A stretch of DNA of 64,000 nt. Origin: Asticcacaulis solisilvae (GTDB lineage Bacteria; Pseudomonadota; Alphaproteobacteria; Caulobacterales; Caulobacteraceae). The notes beneath the pieces are model-generated. The model was not told the DNA's origin. It did no database searches and saw only the letters and a list, made by a program, of their open reading frames with translations. This document shows positions 34,325 through 42,800 of this stretch, piece after piece. A program made the position numbers and the translations under genes. Each line of letters begins with the position of its first letter. Positions within the stretch are counted from its first letter, which is position 1. The DNA lies in NCBI RefSeq assembly GCF_017875235.1, contig NZ_JAGGMI010000003.1:1-64000 (forward strand), read 5' to 3'.

Positions 34325-37240
34325 ATGAGAGTGTCCGTCGGTATATCGACCCTGGCCCTTCTGGCCGCCCTGGCCGGGAACGTCGAGGCCAAAACCCCGA
34401 GCGGCCTGGATGCCCGCGGTCATCTGGCCGCCGTCGTTTCCCCCTCGCCGTCAAGCTTCGCGTTTTCCAGGGTCGAAGGCGGCGTCCAGGTCCGCGTCGG
34501 CGCGGTCACCAAGAACATCCTCTTCTACGGCCCGAAGACCGTGCGGGTGAACACGACGCTCGGTGAAAACTACTGGAAGCACCCCAGCCTCGCCGTCATC
34601 GACACACCCGACGCCATCGCCTTCAAGACGCGCGAGACGCCGGCCACCCTGACGCTGGAAAGCGCGGCACTGCACGTTGTCATCGACAAAACCTCAGGCG
34701 CCGTCACCTTCAAGGACCCTAAGGGCAAGGTCTTCAGCCAGGAAAAGCAGGCCGCGCCGCAGGTCCTGACCAGGACGGAGATTTCCGGCGCGCCGACCTA
34801 CGAAGCCAGCAACACCTTTACGCTGAAGCCCGACGAAGCCATCTACGGCTTCGGTTTCGTCGGCCAGGGCGAGATCAACCGCCGCAACAAGGAACTGCTG
34901 CTGGTCCAGACCAATATCGGCATCGTCATCCCGGTCATGGTGTCGTCGGAACGTTACGGCATCCTGTGGGACACCTATTCCAAGATGCGTTTCAAGGACT
35001 CGGCGGACGGCGCCAATCTGTGGGCCGAAAGCGCGCCGGGCGGAGTCGACTACTACTTCATGGCCGGCGACACGGTGGACGAGGTCATCCACGGCTATCG
35101 CGACCTGACCGGCGACGCGCCCATGGTTCCGAAACAAGCGTTCGGCCTGTTCATGAGCAAGGAGCGCTACCAGACGCAACAGCGGCTGCTTGAGGTGGCC
35201 GAGACCTTCCGCAAGGAACGGTTCCCGCTCGATTACATCGTCCAGGACTGGCAGTACTGGGGCGGCGACAAGGACGGCACCTGGAGCGGCATGATCTGGA
35301 ATCCCGAACGGTTCCCCGACCCCAAGGGCACGATCGACAGGCTGCACGACATGCACCTCAAGCTGATGATTTCGATCTGGCCATCGATCGGCAACGATAC
35401 CGCATTGGCCCACGAACTGGACCAGCACAAGCTGCGCTTCGAGCCCCTGCACTGGATCTCGAAAAAGGCGCGCATCTATGACGCCTTCAGCCCCCTCGGC
35501 CGGCAGATCTATTTCAAGCACGTCAAGAAAGGCCTGCTCGATGTCGGGGTCGACGCCCTGTGGATGGACGGAACCGAGGTCGAGGTCGGCACCGCCGTCC
35601 ACGACGCGGGCGAAACCGAACGCGACATTAAGCTGCTGGGCGATAACGCCATGGGCGACTTCACGCGCTATCTCAATCCCTATTCGCTGATGACGACGTT
35701 GGGGACCTATGAAGGCCAGCGCGCGACCAGCAACAAACGCGCGCTAACCCTGACACGGTCGGCCTGGGCCGGGGCGCAGAGGACGGCGGCGGCTTCATGG
35801 TCGGGCGACACGACGGCCAGCTGGAAAACCTTCGCCGAACAGATCAACGGCGGCGTCAACGTCACCATCGCCGGCACGCCCTACTGGACGCAGGACACCG
35901 GCGGCTTCTTCGTCGCCGGTCAATACGCCGGCGGCGAAAAGAACCCGGCTTACCGCGAGCTCTTCGCGCGCTGGACGCAGTACGCGGCCTTCAACCCCCT
36001 GATGCGCATCCACGGCACCGACATCGAGCGCGAGCCCTACATCTTCAAGACGCTGGACCCTGAGGTCTACACGTCGCTGCGCACCTCGGTCGACCTGCGC
36101 TACCGCCTGATGCCCTATATCTACAGCCAGAGCTGGCAGGTCACGCACAACGACTACACGATGATGCGCGCCCTCCCGATGGACTTCCCGGACGATCAGG
36201 GCGTTCACAATATCAATGACGCCTTCATGTTCGGGCCGTCCTTCCTGGTCCATCCGGTGACGCGTCCGATGTTCCGCTTCCTGCCGCCGCCGGCCGCGAC
36301 GATTCCGGCTTCGGCGCTGCGCACGCCGGACGGCAAGCCGGGCCTGGCCGGGCAGTACTTCGAAGGGATGAACTTCGAAACGCCCAAGGGCAAGACCATC
36401 GACACGACCATCGACCTGCGCTGGCCCGGGCCGCCGCTAACCGACATTCCGGCGGGGCTGTCCGGCCTCAACGACTTCTCCGCGCGCTGGCAGGGTACTG
36501 TGACCGCGCCCGAAGACGGCGAATACGAACTGGGCGTCGAAGGCGACGACGGCTACCGGCTGTTCGTCGACGGCAAGCTGCTGGTCGAAGACTGGACCAT
36601 GGGCGCCGCCCGTTACAAGGGCGGCAAGGTCACGCTTAAAAAGGGCCAGAGCGTCCCCGTCACCCTGGAATTCTTCCAGGCCAGCGGCGGACGCAGCCTG
36701 CGGCTGGCCTGGCGCACGCCCAGCCAGATCGCCGAACTTGCGAACACCAAGGTCGAGATCGACGCCAGCATGCGCACCTACCTGCCCAAGGGCGCGGCCT
36801 GGTACGACTTCTGGACGCACGAACGTTTCGACGGCGGCGCGACCGTGACCAAGACCGTGCCCCTGGATATCCTGCCGCTCTATGTCCGCGCCGGATCGAT
36901 CGTACCAATGGGGCCGACCCTCCAGTATGCGACCGAGCATCCTGAGGCCGACTACGAAATCCGCATCTATCCCGGCGCCGATGGCACCTTCACCGTCTAT
37001 GAGGACGACAACGAGACCTACGACTACGAAAAGGGCCAGTACGCGACCTATGAGCTGAACTGGAACGATGCCACCCGCACCCTGTCGGTCGGCGCGCGCA
37101 AGGGCGATTATCCGGGGCTTACGGAGACACGAAAGTTGAATTTCGTCCTGGCAACCCCAGCGAACGCCACCGCCATCGCACCGGCCGCGGCGACGAAATC
37201 GGTCATCTATACCGGCAAGCCGGTGTCCGTGAAGTTCTGA
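34325..37240 (+). CDS. Secreted alpha-xylosidase-type GH31 with PA14 insertion
   Basis: A 971-residue protein with a signal peptide ending near residue 22 (N-V-E-A). A GH31 N-domain precedes the barrel with nucleophile Asp415 (W-M-D-G-T-E) and acid/base Asp495 (W-S-G-D-T-T). Residues about 673-800 are an inserted PA14 domain (G-L-A-G-Q-Y-F-E-G ... G-D-D-G-Y-R-L-F-V-D-G) and the tail is a DUF5110-type beta domain (I-R-I-Y-P-G-A-D-G-T-F-T-V-Y-E-D). This architecture is that of xyloglucan alpha-xylosidases such as Cellvibrio Xyl31A, which remove xylose from xyloglucan oligosaccharides. GGAGGA lies five nt before ATG 34325, preferred over upstream ATGs. Clustered with GH27. Confidence 0.92.
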   Translation: MRVSVGISTLALLAALAGNVEAKTPSGLDARGHLAAVVSPSPSSFAFSRVEGGVQVRVGAVTKNILFYGPKTVRVNTTLGENYWKHPSLAVIDTPDAIAFKTRETPATLTLESAALHVVIDKTSGAVTFKDPKGKVFSQEKQAAPQVLTRTEISGAPTYEASNTFTLKPDEAIYGFGFVGQGEINRRNKELLLVQTNIGIVIPVMVSSERYGILWDTYSKMRFKDSADGANLWAESAPGGVDYYFMAGDTVDEVIHGYRDLTGDAPMVPKQAFGLFMSKERYQTQQRLLEVAETFRKERFPLDYIVQDWQYWGGDKDGTWSGMIWNPERFPDPKGTIDRLHDMHLKLMISIWPSIGNDTALAHELDQHKLRFEPLHWISKKARIYDAFSPLGRQIYFKHVKKGLLDVGVDALWMDGTEVEVGTAVHDAGETERDIKLLGDNAMGDFTRYLNPYSLMTTLGTYEGQRATSNKRALTLTRSAWAGAQRTAAASWSGDTTASWKTFAEQINGGVNVTIAGTPYWTQDTGGFFVAGQYAGGEKNPAYRELFARWTQYAAFNPLMRIHGTDIEREPYIFKTLDPEVYTSLRTSVDLRYRLMPYIYSQSWQVTHNDYTMMRALPMDFPDDQGVHNINDAFMFGPSFLVHPVTRPMFRFLPPPAATIPASALRTPDGKPGLAGQYFEGMNFETPKGKTIDTTIDLRWPGPPLTDIPAGLSGLNDFSARWQGTVTAPEDGEYELGVEGDDGYRLFVDGKLLVEDWTMGAARYKGGKVTLKKGQSVPVTLEFFQASGGRSLRLAWRTPSQIAELANTKVEIDASMRTYLPKGAAWYDFWTHERFDGGATVTKTVPLDILPLYVRAGSIVPMGPTLQYATEHPEADYEIRIYPGADGTFTVYEDDNETYDYEKGQYATYELNWNDATRTLSVGARKGDYPGLTETRKLNFVLATPANATAIAPAAATKSVIYTGKPVSVKF

Positions 37241-37261
37241 CCGGCGGTAGGCGGGAGCGCC

Positions 37262-37377
37262 TAGAGCGATATGGCGAAAAGTGCCAAGATGCGTTTTTTG
37301 GGGTTTTCGCCTTAAATATCGCGACAAAACAAAAACTTAGATCGGTATGATGTTTCCACTTAAATCATACCGATCTA
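37262..37377. repeat. Dispersed repeat family A, copy 5
   Basis: TAGAGCGATATGGCGAAAA...TTTTCGCCTTAAATATCGC, linker ACAAAACAAAAACT, AGATCGGTATGAT...ATCATACCGATCTA. Nearly identical to copy 2 (12053-12167), differing by a T insertion in the first loop. Confidence 0.88.
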
Positions 37378-37453
37378 ATGAAAAGCGCTCCCGCCACGTG
37401 TCAGGCACGAACCTCGGCCGCCAGGCCCGCTCATGATGCCTCGCCAATCCGCG

Positions 37454-38101
37454 TCATCCGGCTGGCCGGCGCGCCACGATAAACGGCCGGGTGTCCTTCC
37501 CCTTGGTGCCGTGGCGGGCGATCTCGACGATCTCGAACCCTGCCGCCACAATCGTCGCCTCGAGCTGCCGCGCCGTAAAGGTCGACACCTTGGGCGCCTT
37601 GCCGAACAGCTGCATGACCGGGATCGCGGCGCGGATGAACGGGCTCATGTCGCCCAGGCACGGCGTCTTGGAGATGAACAGCCCGCCGGGCTTCACCAGG
37701 CGCCGGACGCGCCACAGACAGTCGTTCACATCATGCATCAGGTGCACGGCGTTGAACCCCAGCACCACGTCGAAGGCCCCTTCGGGATAGTCGAGCTGCT
37801 CCAGGGTGGCGCGGACGAATGCGAGCCGGCCGGCCAGGGCCGATTCCGCCGAGCGCTTTTCATTGGCAATGGCGATCATTTCACTCGAAATATCGCTGGC
37901 GACCATCGTGCCTGTGAACGGCGCCAGCCTGAGCGCCGTCGTGCCCGTCCCGCAGCCGAATTCCAGCACGGCGTCGGTGGGCTTCAGATACGTCTTCGTC
38001 CGCGCCAGGGTGCGCTCATAGCCGGCTTCGTCGGCGATCTTGTCGGCGGCGTATTTGCGCGCCAGGCGGTCCCAGAAGCGGGCGTCTTGCTGGATGCTCA
38101 T
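37454..38101 (-). CDS. Class I SAM-dependent methyltransferase
   Basis: A 215-residue enzyme. The SAM motif I E-F-G-C-G-T-G-T-T lies at residues 47-55, S-D-I-S-S-E-M-I near 70 and the motif-IV F-D-V-V-L-G-F-N-A near 112. The layout is UbiE/Coq5-like or methyltransferase type 11. ATG 38101 is preceded by AAGGGGGA. Divergent from a LysR gene, which may control it. Substrate not visible in the sequence. Confidence 0.87.
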   Translation of the reverse strand: MSIQQDARFWDRLARKYAADKIADEAGYERTLARTKTYLKPTDAVLEFGCGTGTTALRLAPFTGTMVASDISSEMIAIANEKRSAESALAGRLAFVRATLEQLDYPEGAFDVVLGFNAVHLMHDVNDCLWRVRRLVKPGGLFISKTPCLGDMSPFIRAAIPVMQLFGKAPKVSTFTARQLEATIVAAGFEIVEIARHGTKGKDTRPFIVARRPAG

Positions 38102-38130
38102 CAATATCCCCCTTTGTCCCGCCGGACATA

Positions 38131-38189
38131 GCATATGCACAGAATGAGGGAATTGCGAAAAATTGCACATACGTTATGCGTATATGCAT
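38131..38189. promoter_or_regulatory. Divergent promoter with two GCATATGC-type palindromes
   Basis: GCATATGC at 38131-38138 and ATGCGTATATGCAT at 38176-38189, 45 nt apart, between the methyltransferase and LysR genes. The second overlaps the LysR start codons, so binding would give autorepression. Regulator assignment is inference. Confidence 0.45.
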
Positions 38190-39066
38190 GGACGATCTCG
38201 ACTGGAACCAGCTGCGCGCCTTCTACACCACCGCTGTCGCGGGCTCGCTATCGGCGGCGGCGCGCGAAATTGGCCTGACCCAACCCACCCTGTCGCGCCA
38301 GATCGCGGCGCTGGAAGACAGTCTGAAGGTGACGCTGTTCGAACGCATCGGCAAGCGGCTGGTGCTGACGGAAACCGGCCAGCAACTGCTGGAGCACGTG
38401 CGGGTCATGGGCGACGCGGCCGTGACGACGCGGCTGTCGGCGTCAGCGTCCGCCGCCGCGGTCGAAGGGCCGGTGAGCATTTCAGCCACCGACGGCTACG
38501 CCGCCTACATCCTGCCGGACATCATCGCGCGCATCCGCGAGGCGGCGCCGCAGATCACCGTGACGATCATCGCCTCCAACAAGCTGAGCGACCTCAGGCG
38601 GCGCGAGGCGGATATCGCACTGCGTCACCTGAGGCCCGGAGACCCAGACCTGATCGGGCGGCTGGCGCGGTCGTCGGCGGCCGGCGTCTATGCCAGCCGG
38701 GGCTGGGTGGAGCGCCACGGCCTGCCGCGCGAACCGGCCGATATCGTTCCCCACCTGATCGGCTTCGACGACATCGAAGCCTTCACGGCGCATCTGCGCA
38801 GCTTGGGCATTCCCGCTGAATCCTCGGATATCCGCCTGATTTCGGGCAGTTCGGTCACGGTCTGGGAAATGGTCCGGCGCGGCATGGGCGTCTCATTCAT
38901 GCTGGAGGAAATCGCCAGCCGGACGCCCGACATGGTCCGCATATTGCCGGACCTGCCCGCCTTCGAAGTACCGTTGTGGCTGGTCACCCACCGCGAACTG
39001 CGCACCAGCCGCCGCATCCGGCTGGTCTTCGACATCCTGATCGCCGAACTGGCGCGGCTGGGGTGA
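38188..39066 (+). CDS. LysR-family transcriptional regulator
   Basis: A 292-residue protein. Helix-turn-helix about residues 3-62 (F-Y-T-T-A-V-A-G-S-L-S-A-A-A-R-E-I-G and T-Q-P-T-L-S-R-Q-I) and an effector domain with I-L-P-D-I-I-A-R-I-R-E-A-A-P and a final L-W-L-V-T-H-R-E-L. ATG 38176 gives four extra residues; neither ATG has a ribosome binding site and the mRNA may be short-leadered. Divergent from the methyltransferase gene. Confidence 0.88.
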   Translation: MDDLDWNQLRAFYTTAVAGSLSAAAREIGLTQPTLSRQIAALEDSLKVTLFERIGKRLVLTETGQQLLEHVRVMGDAAVTTRLSASASAAAVEGPVSISATDGYAAYILPDIIARIREAAPQITVTIIASNKLSDLRRREADIALRHLRPGDPDLIGRLARSSAAGVYASRGWVERHGLPREPADIVPHLIGFDDIEAFTAHLRSLGIPAESSDIRLISGSSVTVWEMVRRGMGVSFMLEEIASRTPDMVRILPDLPAFEVPLWLVTHRELRTSRRIRLVFDILIAELARLG

Positions 39067-39143
39067 CGTCGCGTCGATAAGCTTGCGGCATTAGCGGTTT
39101 CGCAAGGAAAACGCGCTTATAAGACAGTTTGGGGAGTGTGCGT

Positions 39144-39611
39144 ATGCGGGCAGAGTATAGAGCCAGGCTGACCTTCATGGCTAATCCGGAGCGCAGGATC
39201 ATCATCCTGCGGCCGATCGGCGACGTGTCGGCGCGCGACTTCATCGACCAGGCGTTCGAGCACTACGCCCAGATCGACGAACCGTGGACCTATAACCGCC
39301 TGACCGACGTCCGGCGCTTTACCGGCTACCTCAGCGACGCCGACGTGGCCGAAATGGCCGCGCGCTGGCGCGACCTGACCGCTGGCCACGACTATCATGC
39401 CCACGTCGCCGTCGTGTCGCTGGATGTCATCGACCGCGTGCGTATTCCGTCGGTCTCGCCGATGTTTCCCAATGAGACCATCTGCCTGTTTTCGGACTAT
39501 CACGAAGCCATCGGCTGGCTGAGCGCCGTCGACCGCGCGCGTTACCTGTCCGAACTGGGCCCGCTGGTGGCCGCCCGCCATGGCGGCGGCGACGCCCTGC
39601 ATATCGACTAA
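39144..39611 (+). CDS. Conserved-type hypothetical protein
   Basis: A 155-residue soluble protein from ATG 39144 (GGGGAG at 39131-39136). Beta-strand-helix pattern (R-R-I-I-I-L-R-P-I-G-D-V-S-A-R-D-F-I, then Y-H-A-H-V-A-V-V-S-L-D-V) suggests a small alpha/beta domain similar to the SpoIIAA/STAS-like group, but no motif is decisive. I cannot assign a function. Confidence 0.6.
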   Translation: MRAEYRARLTFMANPERRIIILRPIGDVSARDFIDQAFEHYAQIDEPWTYNRLTDVRRFTGYLSDADVAEMAARWRDLTAGHDYHAHVAVVSLDVIDRVRIPSVSPMFPNETICLFSDYHEAIGWLSAVDRARYLSELGPLVAARHGGGDALHID

Positions 39612-39653
39612 GGCCTGTCAGGCGTTCCGAAGCGTCGCAACGCGATATGACAA

Positions 39654-39681
39654 AAGGGCAGACAACGTCTTGTCCGCCCTT
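39654..39681 (+). terminator. Hairpin after the hypothetical gene
   Basis: AAGGGC-A-GACAA pairs with TTGTC-C-GCCCTT around CGTC, 43 nt after the stop, followed by CTTATCG. An imperfect intrinsic terminator. Confidence 0.55.
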
Positions 39682-39728
39682 CTTATCGCCGCGAGAGTCG
39701 TGCGGTGGATGCCATTGTGTCCAGACGC

Positions 39729-39832
39729 TAGATCGGTATGATTTTAAGTGGAAACATCATACCGATCTAAGTTTTTGTTTTGTCGCGATATTTAAGGCGA
39801 AAACCGCTTACACTTTTCGCCATATCGCTCTA
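39729..39832. repeat. Dispersed repeat family A, copy 6
   Basis: Reverse orientation of copies 2, 3 and 5: TAGATCGGTATGAT...ATCATACCGATCTA, GTTTTTGTTTTGTCGC, GATATTTAAGGCGAAAACCGC...TTTTCGCCATATCGCTCTA. A tail AAAGCATGCTGCGAAAGTGG...CGAGCATGCG follows to 39880, comparable to the tail of copy 3. Confidence 0.88.
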
Positions 39833-39890
39833 AAGCATGCTGCGAAAGTGGAAACCTGTTTTTCGACCGAGCATGCGACCACTCCGAAAT

Positions 39891-42800
39891 CTAGAAGAAA
39901 CTTCCGTCGTCGAAGATCAGCCTGTTTTCGTAGGCGCCGTACATCAGGTAGTGGGTCAGCGGATTGATCCCGGCCGCGGCGACATCGGCATGGGCCTTCA
40001 GGTAATCGCTGGTGTCGAAGGCGCCCGACGGATCGCGGCCTTCCCTCCAGCCGAAGCGGTTGTAATGATCCAGCGGATTGACGCCGGCGGCGGCGACATC
40101 GGTATAGGCCGCGAGATAGGCCGAGGTATCGAAGAAGGCGTTCGGATCGCGCCCCTCCTTCCAGCCGAACCGGTTGTAATGCTTCAGCGGATCGGCGCCG
40201 GCGGCAGCGACATCGGGGTTGGCCAGCAGGTAGTATTCCGCGTCAAAGCCGTTGCCCCTGATCTTTTCCCCAATTGCGGCATAGGCTTCGCGGCCCTCGA
40301 AGCGGCCGGTTTCGAGATAGTGCGCGAACGGGTTGACGCCGGAGGCGGCGACATCGGGGTTATGCTGAAGGTATAGCCGCGTATCGAATGCGATCGACGG
40401 ATCGCGGCCTTCGCGCCAGCCCACGGTGTTGTAGTGCGTCAGCGGGTCGAGGCCGGTCCGGATGTCGGGATTGGCCTCCAGATAGGCCGTCGTCGAGAAG
40501 AAGGCGTTGGGATCACGGCCTTCACGCCACCCGGTTTCCGTGTAGTGGGCGTCCGCGTCGATGCCGGCCTCGAACACCTCACCGTACTGTCCGAAATAAA
40601 AGAGATCGTCGACCAGCGGATTGCTGTCCACCAGATCCACCGCGCCGTCAGAGAAGACCAGCCTTTCGATACCGGTGAGGCTGTCGACGCCATCGGGACC
40701 GCTCACTGTCAGCGAGTTCGGCGTCAGGTGCTGCAAACTGGCCTCAGCCAGTGTGTATGAGAACACGGCCGAATCGACACCGGCGCCGCCATCAAGGACA
40801 TCGTCGCCTTCACCGCCGGCCAGCGTGTCGGCGCCCGCCTTGCCGTCGAGGATATTGTTTGCGCCATTGCCGGTCAGGAGGTTGTTCAGCGCGTTGCCCG
40901 TCGCCGAGGCGCCGCCTGCGACTTCGGCGACTTCCAGGTTCTCGATATTGTCGGCCAGGGTATGGCTGGACAAGGCGATGACCTTGTCCGTGCCTTCACT
41001 GGCCAGTTCGACGAAGGTCTGGATCGACTCTCCAAACGGTCCGAAATACAGATAGGTGTCGTCGTCCGCGCCGCCGGCCAGGGTGCCATAGCCGGCGAGT
41101 GTATCATTGCCCGCATCGCCGCGCAGCGTGCCGCTACCGGTCAGCTCGTCGTTGCCCGCGCCGCCGGACGCGTCGATGAACAGGATATCGAAATAGTTCT
41201 GCGGGGCGATATGGTCGTCGCCGTCGCCCCCCAGAACGGTCGTGACGGAATGGTCGAGATTGCTGTGGAGCGCCAGCGTATCGTCACCCAGGCCGCCATC
41301 GATCGTCTTGCCGCCGGCAAATATCCAATCATTGCCGTCGCCGCCCAGGACATGCGCGCCATCGCCGTAGGAGATCACGAAGTCGTCGCCGGTCCCGCCG
41401 CTCAGGGTATCGTCGTCGGCGTTCAATCCCCAGCCGCCGACGTCATCACCGGACAGGGTGTCGTTGCCCGCGCCGCCGTCGATACTGTCATTACCATCGC
41501 TGCCGATCAGGTCATCGTCGCCGTCGCCGCCGGACACGGTGTCGTTGCCGGCTTCACCGTCGATCCAGTCGTCGCCCGCACCGCCGGACAGTCCATCCGC
41601 GCCATCGCCGCCCGCCACGACATCGACGCCGGCGCCGGCATCGACGCTGTCATCATCCGCGCCACCCGACAGGGTGTCATCGCCGTCATTGCCGGAAACC
41701 GTATCATTGCCACCGTGGCCGTCGATCAGGTCGCCGCCGGCCTCGCCATGCAGCACGTCAGCGCCGCTGCCGCCCTTGATCGTGTCGGCGCCGGCATCGC
41801 CATGAACCGTGTCATCGCCGCCATTGCCATTGATCGAGTCCGGTTCGATTGTGCCGGTCAGGCTGTCATTGCCCGGCCCGCCAACCAGCGCATATTTGAC
41901 GGCCAGATCCGACACCGCGATCGTCTGGTCGTTGAAGCGGATATATTCGATGCCGCTGATGGCCACTTCGTAAGCGCCGTTGGCGACCTTGGTCTCGCCA
42001 CCACCGACGATGGCGATAAAGCCGTCGCGATTGGCCGACACGACCAGCGTGTCACTGCCGGCGCCGCCGATGACCATGCCCCCCGTCGTGGTGGACAGCG
42101 TGTCGTCGCCATCACCGCCGTCGAGCGTGTCCATGCCCGCGCCGCCGCCATCCAGGGTGTCGTTGCCGAGCCAGCCCTGGATGTGGTTATCGGAGGCGTC
42201 GCCCGTAATGGCGTCGCCTAAAGACGAACCAATGATGTTCTCGATGCTGTAGCCGCCATAGCTGAAATTGGTCGAAACCGCGTATAAGGCGTCCTGCAGG
42301 TTCAGCGTGTCATTGCCGTCGCCGCCGCTGAGCGGGCTGTAATAGATGCCGGTGGCGTAGATCAGGTCGTCGCCGTCCCCGCCCCGAACGGTGTCGCTGT
42401 TCTGGCCGGCGCGAATGGTGTCATTGCCGCTGCCGCCTTCCAGCACCTCCTGGCCGATACCGCCTTCGATCAGGTCGTTACCGTCGCCGCCGCTGATCGT
42501 ATTGTCGCCGTCGCCGCCATGGAGGCTGTCATTGCCCGCGCCGCCATCGATCTCATCGCCGCCCGCAGCACCAATCAGGCTGTCATCGCCGTCGCCCCCC
42601 AGCAGGATGTCGTTGCCGCTGTCGCCGGACACCGTGTCCGCGCCGTCACCGGCCACGATGGAATCGTCCCAGGCGCCGCCCGAAAGCGCTTCGCCCGCCA
42701 CCGTTCCCGTAATCACGCTGCCGGTCTGTGCCAGGTCGATCAGGCCGTGGCCCTGCAGGAAGACCTGCTCGACATTCCTGATGATTTCGACGGTCTTCGC

